Origin: Lentisphaerota bacterium | GTDB lineage: Bacteria > Verrucomicrobiota > Lentisphaeria > Oligosphaerales > PUNB01 | Direction of reading: 5' to 3' | DNA length: 14,807 bases | Assembly: GCA_003552565.1 (NCBI GenBank) | Contig: PUNB01000004.1 | Span: 1-14,807, forward strand | Translations under genes and position numbers: made by a program | Shown: piece by piece, positions 1 to 8,535 of the stretch | Layout: every line of letters starts with the position of its first letter | Position numbering within the stretch: position 1 is the stretch's first letter | The notes under the pieces: generated by a model | Told to the model about the DNA's origin: nothing | Database searches by the model: none | The model's input: the letters and a program-made list of their open reading frames with translations, nothing else

Positions 1-1585
1 CTTTTACCCGATTGCAGTAGTTCATGCAGATGGAATAGACCAGGCCGGCGATAATGTCGGAAGCAGGGATGTTTTCATGAGAGGCGTTTTTGATGTCGCT
101 GCTGATAAAGGCGGAGCATTGGTCATTAAAATTCGGCGGCTTCTGGCTGCGCAAGGCTATATCGGCAATCTCGGTGGCTTTTATGTCCATGCTTTCTTGG
201 GCTGATTCCTCCAGAAAGGAGCCGGTGCCGGCGGAACAGGCTTCATTCATGGCGTAGTCGGAGGGAACGCCGTTGACCAAATGAGTGTATTTGGCATCCT
301 GGCCGCCGATTTCAAAAATCGTGTCCACCTCCGGGTCGAAATAAACCGCGGCGGCGGCATGGGCGATAATTTCATTGATTATTCCGTCGGTCAGAGCATG
401 CAGTCCGGCCAGCTGCCGGCCGGAGCCGGTTACTCCCAGGCCGATTATTTTGATATCGCGGTTGCCGATGGTTTTTTGTAAAGCTCGGTAACAGTTTCGG
501 GAGGCTCCGACAGGATCGCCGTTGGTGCGCAGGTAGATGTCCGCCAGCAGGGCGTTGTCACGCTCGCGGATAATCACCGCCTTGGTGGTGGTCGATCCTA
601 CATCCAGGCCCAGCAGGCAGCGGTCGCCGTCGCGGGCGGCCGCCTTGTTCATCGTCTGGAAAGACACCTGGTCTGAACCGTTTCTTATCGGCGGCAGAAA
701 GTGGAAAGTGGCGTGCTCCGGATTGAATTCTATCGACTGATTCCAACGCACTTGTTTGCGCAGGGCGTAAACGGCCGCGCCAAGAGCTTCGAAACAATCG
801 GCCAGCTCCGGCACCATTATTTCGTCAAGCTGCTCCCGCAGTATGTCCAGTACAACATGATTATGGGTCACTCCGCCTGTCAGAATCACTTTTCTCGCCT
901 GAACTTTGCTGGCCAGTTCAATAATTTTGTCGGCCATCATACTGCAGAGCCCGGCGCTGACTTCGCCTGCCGGAATGCCTTTATTGAGGGCGTGTGTACA
1001 ATCGCTCTTGCAGAACACCGAACAGCGTCCAGAAACTCGGTGTGCTCCTGATTTGCCGGCTTCTTCTATAGCTTGCTCCAGGCTCAGATTCATGCGGCGT
1101 ATCTGCTGAAGGAAAAATTCCCCGGTGCCGGAGGCGCATTTATTGCCGGTGGTCACGTCAATGACGTGGCCGTTCTGATTCAGCTGGTTGAGTACAAATG
1201 ATTCACTGCCGAGGCTGATTAAAGCATCATATTCTCCGGCCGGCAGCCGCAGCCAGGCAAGAGCCTGTTCCACAGCCTCGGTTTCGGTGATTCCGGGAAG
1301 GTCGAGCAAGTAACGGAATTTGCGTCCGGTTATGGTTATATATTCAAAGCTTTCCGCCTCCATCTCCCGCAGAGCTTCCAGCAGCTTTTCCCGCGGGTTG
1401 CATTCATGCGGGAGGCGTAGAATCCGCCCTACGGAATTATCTTGGAAAAGCTCCACCGCCTTGATGGTCGAGGCGCCGACACACACGCCAAGCGCTCGAG
1501 GGCCGGCGGTGTTTTCGGACTGAGAAGAGTTTTTATTTGCGTTCTGGGGGCGGGCAACGGGATTTGAAGGTGTTTTTTTATGCAT
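1..1585 (-). CDS. Large tandem acyl-CoA dehydratase activase-like protein (BadF/BadG/BcrA/BcrD family), 3' end beyond window
   Basis: The frame is open from an ATG at 1585 to the left edge, giving 528 residues with no stop, so the protein is truncated by the window. Two ASKHA-fold activase domains follow each other. The first (about residues 31-276) has the phosphate-1-like stretch LGVCVGAST, a TGRKFR motif, NKCASGTGEFF and a CSVFCKSDC motif. The second (about 323-528) has the canonical LGLDVGSTTTK, GVTGSGR, EIGGQDAKY, ACSAGTGSFLEE and QCSAFISSD. In the activator HgdC the cysteines of the equivalent CxxGTG and C-x-x-F-x-x-S motifs hold the [4Fe-4S] cluster at the dimer interface, and ATP hydrolysis drives electron transfer to a 2-hydroxyacyl-CoA dehydratase. 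Long tandem versions exist in many anaerobes, usually continuing into a dehydratase-like C-terminal region; their substrate is mostly unknown. An in-frame TAG upstream supports this start. The ribosome site is weak (GGA about 11 bases upstream). It lies 50 bases after the TPR-like gene. Confidence 0.88.
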   Translation of the reverse strand, partial: MHKKTPSNPVARPQNANKNSSQSENTAGPRALGVCVGASTIKAVELFQDNSVGRILRLPHECNPREKLLEALREMEAESFEYITITGRKFRYLLDLPGITETEAVEQALAWLRLPAGEYDALISLGSESFVLNQLNQNGHVIDVTTGNKCASGTGEFFLQQIRRMNLSLEQAIEEAGKSGAHRVSGRCSVFCKSDCTHALNKGIPAGEVSAGLCSMMADKIIELASKVQARKVILTGGVTHNHVVLDILREQLDEIMVPELADCFEALGAAVYALRKQVRWNQSIEFNPEHATFHFLPPIRNGSDQVSFQTMNKAAARDGDRCLLGLDVGSTTTKAVIIRERDNALLADIYLRTNGDPVGASRNCYRALQKTIGNRDIKIIGLGVTGSGRQLAGLHALTDGIINEIIAHAAAAVYFDPEVDTIFEIGGQDAKYTHLVNGVPSDYAMNEACSAGTGSFLEESAQESMDIKATEIADIALRSQKPPNFNDQCSAFISSDIKNASHENIPASDIIAGLVYSICMNYCNRVK

Positions 1586-1635
1586 AAAATATTGTCCGGC
1601 GCTCTATCGAAACGCCGGTTAATTGATTGTATTTC

Positions 1636-2448
1636 TCATCTTTTCTTTCCGCGGCCATGCTGTTTGACTTTCTGCATCCGCGGCTGTTCCAAGTGCAGAG
1701 AATACCAGACATCACCCAGTCCGGCATTCGAGAAACGTCTGACTCTGCCATTGGCCAGATGTTCCCAGTTTTCGCGGACAACTGGATTGTCTGTCTGTTC
1801 TTTAAGATCCGCCAATAGGTTGAGAGCTTCATCAGTCTTATTCCGTTTAACCAGGATCCAGGCGTACAGGCAGTGGACCAGGATGCCTTTGTCACCCTTG
1901 AATCGGCGCTTTACTTTCTTGTATAACTTGTCCACTTTGTCTGTTTCGCCTTTTTTATAGAGCCGCGCCATCTTCATAGCCACGGTGGTCGGTTCATTGT
2001 TCATGCTTTTGGGCAGATACTGGTCTGCTTGTTCAAAATCTTTTATCTGGTAGAGCAGTTGGGCCCGCATGGTGTTCACTTGTTTTCGTACCATGAAATT
2101 CCATTTATTCAGGGAGCTTGCCTCTTCCAGTATTTTTAATGCTTGATAAACAGAGTTTGTCTGCTGCTTTTCCAATTGTTTCTGCATGCCTTTAGTTGAA
2201 CCGCTCATTCGTCCCTGCAGCTGAGTCATCTGGCGTTTCATTTTCATCTGATCCTGTTCAAGAGTATTTTGAACCTGCAGAAAAATTTTTTCCATTTTCT
2301 TTTTAAGCCATAGGTTCAGAGGAATCATAAGCACCAGAAAACCGACTAAGGTGAACAGAACAGTCAGAATGGGGCCGAAGCCAAAGACAAACCGGCTTAA
2401 AAAGCCGAAAGCGGCAGCGGATAAAATAGATAATAACAAAGTCAGCAC
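1636..2448 (-). CDS. Membrane-anchored helical-repeat (TPR-like) protein of unknown function
   Basis: 270 residues. Residues 1-48 are strongly hydrophobic and read as two membrane segments (about 3-20 and 26-48) joined by a short turn. A charged, Gln-rich stretch that should form a coiled coil follows (about 50-97). From about residue 100 to 230 there are paired amphipathic helices of TPR type, for example the stretch around WILVKRNKTDEALNLLADL. The last 15 residues are very basic. This architecture suggests a scaffold held at the cytoplasmic membrane; I recognise no catalytic motif. The start is GTG, supported by an AAAGGA ribosome site 8 bases upstream. It sits 37 bases downstream of the ArsR-methyltransferase gene and 50 bases upstream of the activase gene, so the three may be co-transcribed. 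Confidence 0.8.
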   Translation of the reverse strand: MLTLLLSILSAAAFGFLSRFVFGFGPILTVLFTLVGFLVLMIPLNLWLKKKMEKIFLQVQNTLEQDQMKMKRQMTQLQGRMSGSTKGMQKQLEKQQTNSVYQALKILEEASSLNKWNFMVRKQVNTMRAQLLYQIKDFEQADQYLPKSMNNEPTTVAMKMARLYKKGETDKVDKLYKKVKRRFKGDKGILVHCLYAWILVKRNKTDEALNLLADLKEQTDNPVVRENWEHLANGRVRRFSNAGLGDVWYSLHLEQPRMQKVKQHGRGKKR

Positions 2449-2485
2449 TTCGAATTTCCTTTTTTCTTTTCTATTTTCATGAATT

Positions 2486-3427
2486 TCAGTTTTCGGCGGC
2501 CTGCGCCACCGCTACGAACACTGGCAGATTGTCCTCACTGTTGCCGTCTCCGCCCAATGAATGCCAGGTGATCAAATTCAACCCGGTTTCCTTGCACCAT
2601 TCTTCAAGCTGTCCGCGCTCGAATCCATGCCATACGGAACCGTATTTTCGGCTGATTTCTTCGTTGTCATGTTTGCTGCGGTCGACTATGGCGATTCTTC
2701 CATGGGGTTTAAGAAGATTTAACAATATTCGCATCAGCGCGCTCGGTCTGGCGATCTGGTGCAGTACAAAATGCAGAACCAGAGCGTCGCAAGACGGCAA
2801 TTGGTTCTCAAGCTGCTCCAGCGGCGCCTGGATGAAGCTGACATTGTCAAGCTCATTGCGCGAGCAGCGCAGACGCGCCCGCCTCAGCATCGCCGGGGAT
2901 TGATCCACCGCGTAAACGTGCTTCCCGAACTCCGCCAGGAAAGGCAGCAGCAGGCCGGTGCCCGTTCCTAAATCGGCAATTGTCAGCTTTTTTGGGCCAA
3001 GTCCGGCGAGCATATACAATTGAGCCGGCTGTTGCTGGAAAGACTGCGCCAGTTCATCCCATTCCGCCGCCTTGCTGTCGGCGAACAAACGGGTGCCGGC
3101 GGCGCGCTGTTTCAGACACTCCTCCAGGCGGGATATGTCCGGATGATCCTGGCTGCTCAGAAATTCCAGATAATCCGCCACACAGCTTAGCCGATTCTCT
3201 AACTCCCTTGCTCGGTAAAATACTCGGGTGCCGTCCCGCCGGTCGACAACCAGTTCACTGTTGCGAAGGATCGCCAGATGTCTGCTGATCGTCGGTTGAG
3301 CCAGTCCAAGTATATTGCCCAGTTCCCAGACGTTCAGTTCTTCAAGACATAGAAGACGCAGAATGCGCAGCCGGGTCTCGTCAGCCAAGGCTTTAAAGAT
3401 GTTCACATCGGAACTGGCGGACACCAT
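2486..3427 (-). CDS. ArsR-family regulator fused to a SAM-dependent methyltransferase domain
   Basis: 313 residues. The N-terminus (about 8-75) is an ArsR-type winged helix: FKALADETRLRILRLL, then the recognition helix region LAQPTISRHLAIL and a wing with RRDGTRVFYR. I see no CxCxD metal-sensing motif of the ArsR/SmtB kind. The C-terminal part (about 115-310) is a class I methyltransferase fold with motif I IADLGTGTGLLLPF (149-162), the acidic end of strand 2 at VYAVDQS (D175), and a later strand GRIAIVDRS. This fusion is an established architecture; in Proteobacteria, SahR-type ArsR proteins with such a domain control methionine/SAM-cycle genes, apparently by sensing S-adenosylhomocysteine. 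Whether this one is a sensor or an active methyltransferase cannot be told. The start is well supported by AGGAG 5 bases before the ATG. A 10-base palindrome lies just upstream and may be its own operator. Confidence 0.88.
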   Translation of the reverse strand: MVSASSDVNIFKALADETRLRILRLLCLEELNVWELGNILGLAQPTISRHLAILRNSELVVDRRDGTRVFYRARELENRLSCVADYLEFLSSQDHPDISRLEECLKQRAAGTRLFADSKAAEWDELAQSFQQQPAQLYMLAGLGPKKLTIADLGTGTGLLLPFLAEFGKHVYAVDQSPAMLRRARLRCSRNELDNVSFIQAPLEQLENQLPSCDALVLHFVLHQIARPSALMRILLNLLKPHGRIAIVDRSKHDNEEISRKYGSVWHGFERGQLEEWCKETGLNLITWHSLGGDGNSEDNLPVFVAVAQAAEN

Positions 3428-3607
3428 ACACGCTCCTGGAGTGTTTGATTAATCAGGCCAAGCGAGTCATTTATTGACGGCAAAATTCGATTTTTAATAT
3501 AAATTGTCAAACCATATTTTCCATGTTATTCCATTGTGAATATAATTGGTCAGCGGGCAGTCCGCCTTCTCTCGCGAACACAGAAAATTGCTCTTTGAAT
3601 TGCAGTG
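3428..3607 (-). promoter_or_regulatory. Intergenic region with candidate promoter for the ArsR-methyltransferase gene
   Basis: This 180-base AT-rich gap separates the radical SAM operon from the ArsR gene. On the minus strand a perfect TTGACA (3505-3510) is followed 17 bases later by AATTTT (3482-3487), a weak -10 with few matches to TATAAT. The -35 is good and the -10 is poor, so this is tentative. The transcript would have a leader of about 50 bases containing the palindrome at 3446-3455. I see no convincing hairpin plus U-run terminator for the upstream operon. Confidence 0.35.
3446..3455. promoter_or_regulatory. 10-base perfect palindrome, candidate ArsR-family operator
   Basis: TGATTAATCA is a perfect inverted repeat placed 18 bases before the ArsR gene start and downstream of the candidate promoter. 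AT-rich dyads in this position are typical autoregulatory sites of ArsR proteins. The match to a family consensus is not demonstrated, and a 10-base AT-rich palindrome could occur by chance. Confidence 0.3.
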
Positions 3608-6307
3608 TCATGAGCCCTCAAGGCTGCCTGACTCAGGTCGTTGTATTCCCGAACAGAAGGTGCTCACCTCGTGCAGCATTGCTGAAAGCTTCCATGCCCC
3701 AAGAGCTGTCAAACGGTACCCGGATGGCTGACGCTTGATCAGGCAGGCTCGCAGCCACCGCTGAAAAAGATGCGACTTTTCCAAGTCTCCCTTTGGATCC
3801 GAGACCTCCCCGCACATGAGCGAGGCAGCCAGTCTGGATTGCCATTCCGTGGTCGGCATAGGACGTACGGCTACGGTGACCGGCGGGTGTGGAGGTTCAT
3901 GATGAAGGTAGTCTGGATACGGGGCGCATACATATTCAATGTTTCCCATTACCCCGGAGGCGGAGGCGCCCAAGGCCAATAGATCCTCACCCCGAATGGA
4001 ATGTCGGAAATATAGATTGCGGTCGGGCGGCAACGCGTAATGCACATGATGATTCCTAACATATCGAGCCTTGGCGAGACATTGTTCGGCAACCTGCAAT
4101 GTAATACAATCCCGGAGAGGGTGTTGTCTAAAATCAGGGAATCGGTGCAGAAAGGCCTGGTTGTTTTCGGAAATGTGCAGTCGGTATAAAGAAATGCCGT
4201 GAATCCCGATACGCGCCAGTTTCGATATATCAGATGTCAACGAATCCGGCGTTTGTCCGGGCAGTCCATATATCAAATCAACACTGATTACCATGCCTGA
4301 GCTGACGGCCTGTTTCAGGTTTTCAATTACTTTTTCTGCATCACCTTTCCGTCCTATATTCCGTCGCAGGGTATTGTTCAGTGTCTGTACGCCTGCGTGC
4401 AAGCGTTTGAATCCAAGAGACAACAGCAAATCCAGCAATTCTCTATTACAGCCCTGGGCGGTGGTTTCAATCGCCCATTCGGTGTCTGTGTCCACAGCCA
4501 ATCGGTTGGCAACAGTCTGAATTAGAGTTTTCAGAAGAGGATATCCTATGACATCTGGTGTGCCTCCTCCAAAATGAACTGTGCTCACGCGTCGGTGGGT
4601 TATATTGCCGTGGTGGGACCACGCATTCAGATCAGCAATTATGCGTTGAACATATTCAACGTACTGTGCCGTTCCCGCATGATCCGCAACTACGGAGTGG
4701 CAGTCACAAAACAGACAACGGCGGCGGCAGAACGGGATGTGCAGATATGTTGCCATGGTGCCTTTGCGATAAGCGCATTCCTGCCAAAGCAATTCTTGCG
4801 CGGCCTCGTCCCTGATGCATCGCTCTTTTTGTTTCCATATCGGTTCCGGCATAGTGTAGGTACGAAGATCGTAATGACGAGCGGCCCGAAGTGTATCATG
4901 CATGATTTGCCTATGATCCAGGTTCTCGGACAGTGCCTGCAATTCGGTTTGCAGTTCATTTTCGATGTTCAGAGATTCGCTGTTTACTCGAATGCCGGTC
5001 TGATAATCCTGCTTAACGGAGTGCAGCACAATAAATTCCGTAATGGCCTGCTGAAAACGACATTTGTAAAGGTCTAGATCGGCGGAATTCGGACAACGAT
5101 CTGGACACGTTCGAGAACAATGATAAATGTTGATGCAGCTCCCACATGGCTGGGGAATATATGACGCGGAGCGAATCATTTCCCTGGCTGTTTGAGGGTC
5201 AACTTCGTAAGGCTGGCCGGGCTCGGAATAATCACCGATTCTGACAGCATAAAATCGCTCTGTGCAAATGCCGAATAAGCAGTTTGCCGCTCTGCCATCA
5301 GGCATCACTTTTAACACTTGACGTTGGCTTTCGCAATAGGTGCTATGAAGCTCGGTGAGCCGGGGGCTGCTGAAATCGACATTTGCGCCCAAATCCCTGC
5401 CTGTAGCACATGCATGTAAAAAGCGTTCGGCTAGTTCCTCCGCGGCAGGCATGCCGGTACGCCTCTCCTCGCAAGCGAAAACCAGTTCGAGACGAATATT
5501 GTGAACACCCAATGCATGCACAAAATACTTCACGATTTCATCCAGCCGCCTTGCATTTGCATTTGTCACCGTGGCGCGGACTTCTACTGTGGCGCCGCTT
5601 CGTTTCATGGCCTCAATCGTTGCCCGCAGGCAAGCGGATGAAGGATGGCCATCACGGCGCGGACGTAACACATCCTGGATATCTGGCGGGCCATCGCAGG
5701 CGACAGTTACATGGTTGAAGGTGGAGCCGAGCCATTCTGCCTTGTCGCAAGTTAATTGGCCGTTTGTTGAGAGGTGAGCCGTCCATGATATCCCAAGCGC
5801 AGCCGCAATCGAGCGCGTGATTTTCACGCACCAATGAAGGTCCTCCCAACACAGGGTCGGCTCCCCAAGACCGTTGATCACCAGATGGAACGGGCAACCT
5901 TCTTCGGCACAATGCCTGGCAATAAGTTTTGCGGCGGCATGCACTGCGTCTCTATGCAAAACGGAAGGGGAAGTGGAAGTCACGTTCGTCGACCGCATCA
6001 TGCAATAATCGCATCGCAGATTGCAAGTATAAGGAAGCTGAACATTCAGGCGCACCGGCTTGTAGCCGCCGGCGAACAACTGTTTCCAGGCCTGCATAGC
6101 TGCTTGGCCCGCCGACTTCAGCTGCGATGAAGTTGTTTCATCATGGGCCACGGTCAAACCGTCTTGATCCGGCATCCACGCATGTTTCAGAACCGTTAGT
6201 AATTCAGGCGAGGCCGGCATGACGTGTCCCGGCACGTACACGGCATTATCCTCGCCGTTGCGGATGCCGAATATCGGCAGATCAGGATGCAGTCGCCAGT
6301 GGCTCAT
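3608..6307 (-). CDS. Protein with two fused radical SAM domains (Cys-rich SPASM-like plus HemN-like)
   Basis: About 899 residues from the ATG at 6307, which overlaps the previous gene's stop as ATGA; an in-frame start at 6382 exists but would overlap that gene by 79 bases. Domain one (about 80-300) has the radical SAM motif CNLRCDYC (C95, C99, C102) and NGLGEPT. It is followed by an auxiliary-cluster cysteine region: C343, C348, then C388, C391, C397, C401, C405 and C416, which is SPASM-like in density but not standard in spacing. Domain two (about 518-899) opens with YLHIPFCRRRCLFCDC (C527, C531, C534 and a fourth HemN-type C536), then FGGGTP (579-584), a conserved ET/Q region and YGLPGQT (680-686). 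This matches coproporphyrinogen dehydrogenase HemN and the HemN-like class C radical SAM methylases, which bind two SAM molecules. Class C enzymes occur in peptide natural-product clusters. In this operon a role in modifying the WD40-protein tail is the likeliest guess; haem synthesis is less likely because of the fusion and the context. Confidence 0.9.
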   Translation of the reverse strand: MSHWRLHPDLPIFGIRNGEDNAVYVPGHVMPASPELLTVLKHAWMPDQDGLTVAHDETTSSQLKSAGQAAMQAWKQLFAGGYKPVRLNVQLPYTCNLRCDYCMMRSTNVTSTSPSVLHRDAVHAAAKLIARHCAEEGCPFHLVINGLGEPTLCWEDLHWCVKITRSIAAALGISWTAHLSTNGQLTCDKAEWLGSTFNHVTVACDGPPDIQDVLRPRRDGHPSSACLRATIEAMKRSGATVEVRATVTNANARRLDEIVKYFVHALGVHNIRLELVFACEERRTGMPAAEELAERFLHACATGRDLGANVDFSSPRLTELHSTYCESQRQVLKVMPDGRAANCLFGICTERFYAVRIGDYSEPGQPYEVDPQTAREMIRSASYIPQPCGSCINIYHCSRTCPDRCPNSADLDLYKCRFQQAITEFIVLHSVKQDYQTGIRVNSESLNIENELQTELQALSENLDHRQIMHDTLRAARHYDLRTYTMPEPIWKQKERCIRDEAAQELLWQECAYRKGTMATYLHIPFCRRRCLFCDCHSVVADHAGTAQYVEYVQRIIADLNAWSHHGNITHRRVSTVHFGGGTPDVIGYPLLKTLIQTVANRLAVDTDTEWAIETTAQGCNRELLDLLLSLGFKRLHAGVQTLNNTLRRNIGRKGDAEKVIENLKQAVSSGMVISVDLIYGLPGQTPDSLTSDISKLARIGIHGISLYRLHISENNQAFLHRFPDFRQHPLRDCITLQVAEQCLAKARYVRNHHVHYALPPDRNLYFRHSIRGEDLLALGASASGVMGNIEYVCAPYPDYLHHEPPHPPVTVAVRPMPTTEWQSRLAASLMCGEVSDPKGDLEKSHLFQRWLRACLIKRQPSGYRLTALGAWKLSAMLHEVSTFCSGIQRPESGSLEGS

Positions 6308-8235
6308 ATTAAACTTTCGATTGACTGTTGGCCTTGCGCAATGCGGCTGCATATTGTGCAATCCGCGCACACATGACTGCACTGCAGAAGTAGCTCGAAC
6401 TCGGTTTGGGACATGGACCAGCGTCGTAAGACAGATGCCGGACCTCCACCAATCTGATTAGGCCAGAGAGCCGTACGATTTAAGTAGGCATTCAAGACGC
6501 TTTGATAATTTCCCGGGTTACGCAATGTCACCCGGCCCGCCAGTTTGTATTCATCCGAGATTCCGTTATAAAGGTGCAGGTGTTGCGGCAGTATCCAGGC
6601 TCCAGTTAAACGCAGCCATGGAGTTTCCTCGAGCCGCTGGAAACACAATGACTCAGGCGCCGCCGCCGCGGCCATTTCATATATGTGTTGCTTACGATCA
6701 AGGCAATCGATGAGACAGCCTTCGTTAACCAACATCCGAATCGTGCCGCCAAATGCTTCACGCAAGGTCTTAATCCGATTTGGGCTCCTGGTCAACCGCG
6801 TGGCGGGAACGAGTACATCAAACAGGTCGCGCAGTGTTCGCGCCTGACTCGCCTCGGCGATATCGAACAAACAAGACGCTGTCAATCGCATCGCCGGGAT
6901 TCTGGCGCGCACCAGCTCGGCTAACCGTCGGTCATTCAATGTGGCGGCGAAGACTCCTTTCTCTTCGTATAGCCGCAATAACTCTTCAATGATCCGTGGA
7001 GCGCTCGCTTCCAATGTTTGCGGCAGTACCAATGGATTCACCAGCACGGACATCGGCACGATTTTCGCCTCCAGCAGAGAGTTAAGGTGTTCTTGAGGTT
7101 GCGCCGGACGTCCCGATCCGACACCGGTTGCTGAAATCGGGAAATATACTTCCCGGATCGCCGTGCCATGATCACTGACAAGCGCCTGCCAGAATTCCAA
7201 AGGTTGATCTATGTACGGAACGGCCCATGCCGTCGGTTTTGGTTCTGCGTCTGGTTTTGCTCCCTTAAGCGCCGCCGTAATCGTATCGCTTTTCTTGGGG
7301 GCATAGTGACTACGAAGCATTGCCGCCGATACGCATCCGCCCTGACACAGAGACCGGTGCCAGAGATCACAGGAGGAACACTCACGAAACACACCCGTCT
7401 TCCTGAAAGACAGGGTGCGATGTTGAAGCGTGTCCCGCAACCCCTGTATCGATCTTACACCGTGGATAGGCAATTGATCCAGTTCGGCCAGCGGTAAACA
7501 GTGAACGGCAGTCGAATCAGGCAGTAAATCTGGGATCGCATTACAGCGCGACCCCAGTGCTTCTGCCGATAACTCCGCCATTTCCATGAATGTCGGGCTG
7601 AACATGCAAGGGACAAAACCACAATCTAAAGTCAGCATAAAATTCCGTGGTTTGATATTCTTCAACCACAGTTCCAGTTCCTCGCTGATCCGATGGTATT
7701 GGCGCGGGTGAAGAAAGCTGTTTGCGCGATCTAAACGCGGATGCGCCATTCCTACCCGGATTGTACGGGTCAATCCATGTTGATCTACAAACCTTGATGC
7801 TTCCTCCAGCGGCATCCCGGGGCGATAAATATTAATCCCCACCGACATCTTCTGGCCGAGCAGTCGCGCCGCGCGATTAAGCTTGCTGTCCTCGTCGGGC
7901 CGGCGGTTAACACCGATAGGGAAATTCAATACTACCCGGCAGTTTTTCTCAGGTGCCTTCTGCAGGGCTTCCAAGGATGACGCCGGCATAAACCCATTAG
8001 TGAAAACTCGAACGTACAATCCCTGGTCGAGAGCATAGCCTAAAATCGAAACAAATTCTCGGTGCAGCGTCGGTTCCCCTCCCAGAATTCGGATTTCTTT
8101 CATCCCGGAATCACGGACCAAGTCAATCAGATGTCTTGCCTGGGATACCGGCATCTCTTTTCCCGGAGGTCTCCGATCCTTAAAGCAATACGAACAAGCT
8201 CGGTTGCACTCAGTGATGATATGCAGATTAGGCAT
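6304..8235 (-). CDS. Radical SAM protein fused to a U32-like C-terminal domain
   Basis: About 643 residues from the ATG at 8235 (GAGGG 11 bases upstream). A GTG at 8274 would add 13 residues and overlap the PqqD-like gene by 19 bases; its ribosome site is poorer. The radical SAM motif CNRACSYC (C10, C14, C17) lies very near the N-terminus, followed by ILGGEPT (50-56). Extra cysteines at 205, 210, 286, 289, 297 and 301 (the last four as CSSCDLWHRSLCQGGC) suggest an auxiliary Fe-S site of shortened SPASM/twitch kind. From about residue 335 the sequence changes character: alternating strand/helix blocks of barrel type, then LVNEGCLIDC (C507, C511), and near the C-terminus CSHVCADCTIC (C619, C623, C626, C629). 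The EGC-x3-C signature resembles U32-family proteins, whose members UbiU/UbiV and RlhA act in oxygen-independent hydroxylations with a [4Fe-4S] cluster. The U32 assignment is tentative, the radical SAM call firm. The stop overlaps the next start (ATGA), implying translational coupling. Confidence 0.88.
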   Translation of the reverse strand: MPNLHIITECNRACSYCFKDRRPPGKEMPVSQARHLIDLVRDSGMKEIRILGGEPTLHREFVSILGYALDQGLYVRVFTNGFMPASSLEALQKAPEKNCRVVLNFPIGVNRRPDEDSKLNRAARLLGQKMSVGINIYRPGMPLEEASRFVDQHGLTRTIRVGMAHPRLDRANSFLHPRQYHRISEELELWLKNIKPRNFMLTLDCGFVPCMFSPTFMEMAELSAEALGSRCNAIPDLLPDSTAVHCLPLAELDQLPIHGVRSIQGLRDTLQHRTLSFRKTGVFRECSSCDLWHRSLCQGGCVSAAMLRSHYAPKKSDTITAALKGAKPDAEPKPTAWAVPYIDQPLEFWQALVSDHGTAIREVYFPISATGVGSGRPAQPQEHLNSLLEAKIVPMSVLVNPLVLPQTLEASAPRIIEELLRLYEEKGVFAATLNDRRLAELVRARIPAMRLTASCLFDIAEASQARTLRDLFDVLVPATRLTRSPNRIKTLREAFGGTIRMLVNEGCLIDCLDRKQHIYEMAAAAAPESLCFQRLEETPWLRLTGAWILPQHLHLYNGISDEYKLAGRVTLRNPGNYQSVLNAYLNRTALWPNQIGGGPASVLRRWSMSQTEFELLLQCSHVCADCTICSRIAQGQQSIESLI

Positions 8236-8255
8236 TGCAAATCCAACCCTCTGGT

Positions 8256-8525
8256 TTATCGGCTTTCGATCCACCCTTCATTTATCCACTCATCTATAGC
8301 GCTTTGCATTTCGCTCGCTGCATACTTTTCGGAGAGCTCGACAATATGTGCGAGCATGTCTCCTGCTTCCTCTTCAGGATGACCTCGCATCAGCAATTCC
8401 CATATTGCGGAACGAGGGTGATCCAGCGATATGGAGCGACGGGAATACTCATCAATTATTTGAACCCCGCGGGGTTCGACCACCCATCGAACTCCTGGAC
8501 TAAGTTGAAATATTTTATCGGCCAT
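8256..8525 (-). CDS. PqqD-like RiPP recognition element protein
   Basis: 89 residues, the usual length of stand-alone PqqD proteins. It has an N-terminal beta region (about 10-35, with VRWVVEPRGVQIID and a following strand) and then three helices of the winged-helix type: ISLDHPRSAIWELLMRGHPEEEA and a C-terminal helix ending DEWINEGWIE. This is the pattern of the PqqD family, which binds the leader or recognition part of a peptide substrate and presents it to a radical SAM enzyme such as PqqE. It lies 10 bases after a radical SAM/SPASM gene and just before, or overlapping, another radical SAM gene, exactly the expected partners. AGGA stands about 11 bases upstream of the ATG. Confidence 0.85.
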   Translation of the reverse strand: MADKIFQLSPGVRWVVEPRGVQIIDEYSRRSISLDHPRSAIWELLMRGHPEEEAGDMLAHIVELSEKYAASEMQSAIDEWINEGWIESR

Positions 8526-8535
8526 GATTTTTATT

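Noticed and set aside
3520..3607. Terminator after the radical SAM operon
   Set aside because: The best stem (GCGG/CCGC around 3552-3564) is only four pairs and is not followed by a U-run on the minus strand.
3608..4756. HemN-like half as a haem-synthesis enzyme
   Set aside because: It is fused to another radical SAM domain inside a peptide-modification operon with no other haem genes, so only the fold, not the HemN function, is claimed.
4574..5077. 167-codon open frame on the plus strand
   Set aside because: It lies fully inside the dual radical SAM gene on the other strand, whose protein has clear motifs throughout, and its own translation has no recognisable domain.
6308..6382. Upstream start for the dual radical SAM protein
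   Set aside because: The extra 25 residues come from DNA coding for the C-terminal CSHVCADCTIC region of the preceding gene; the ATG at 6307 gives a normal ATGA coupling.
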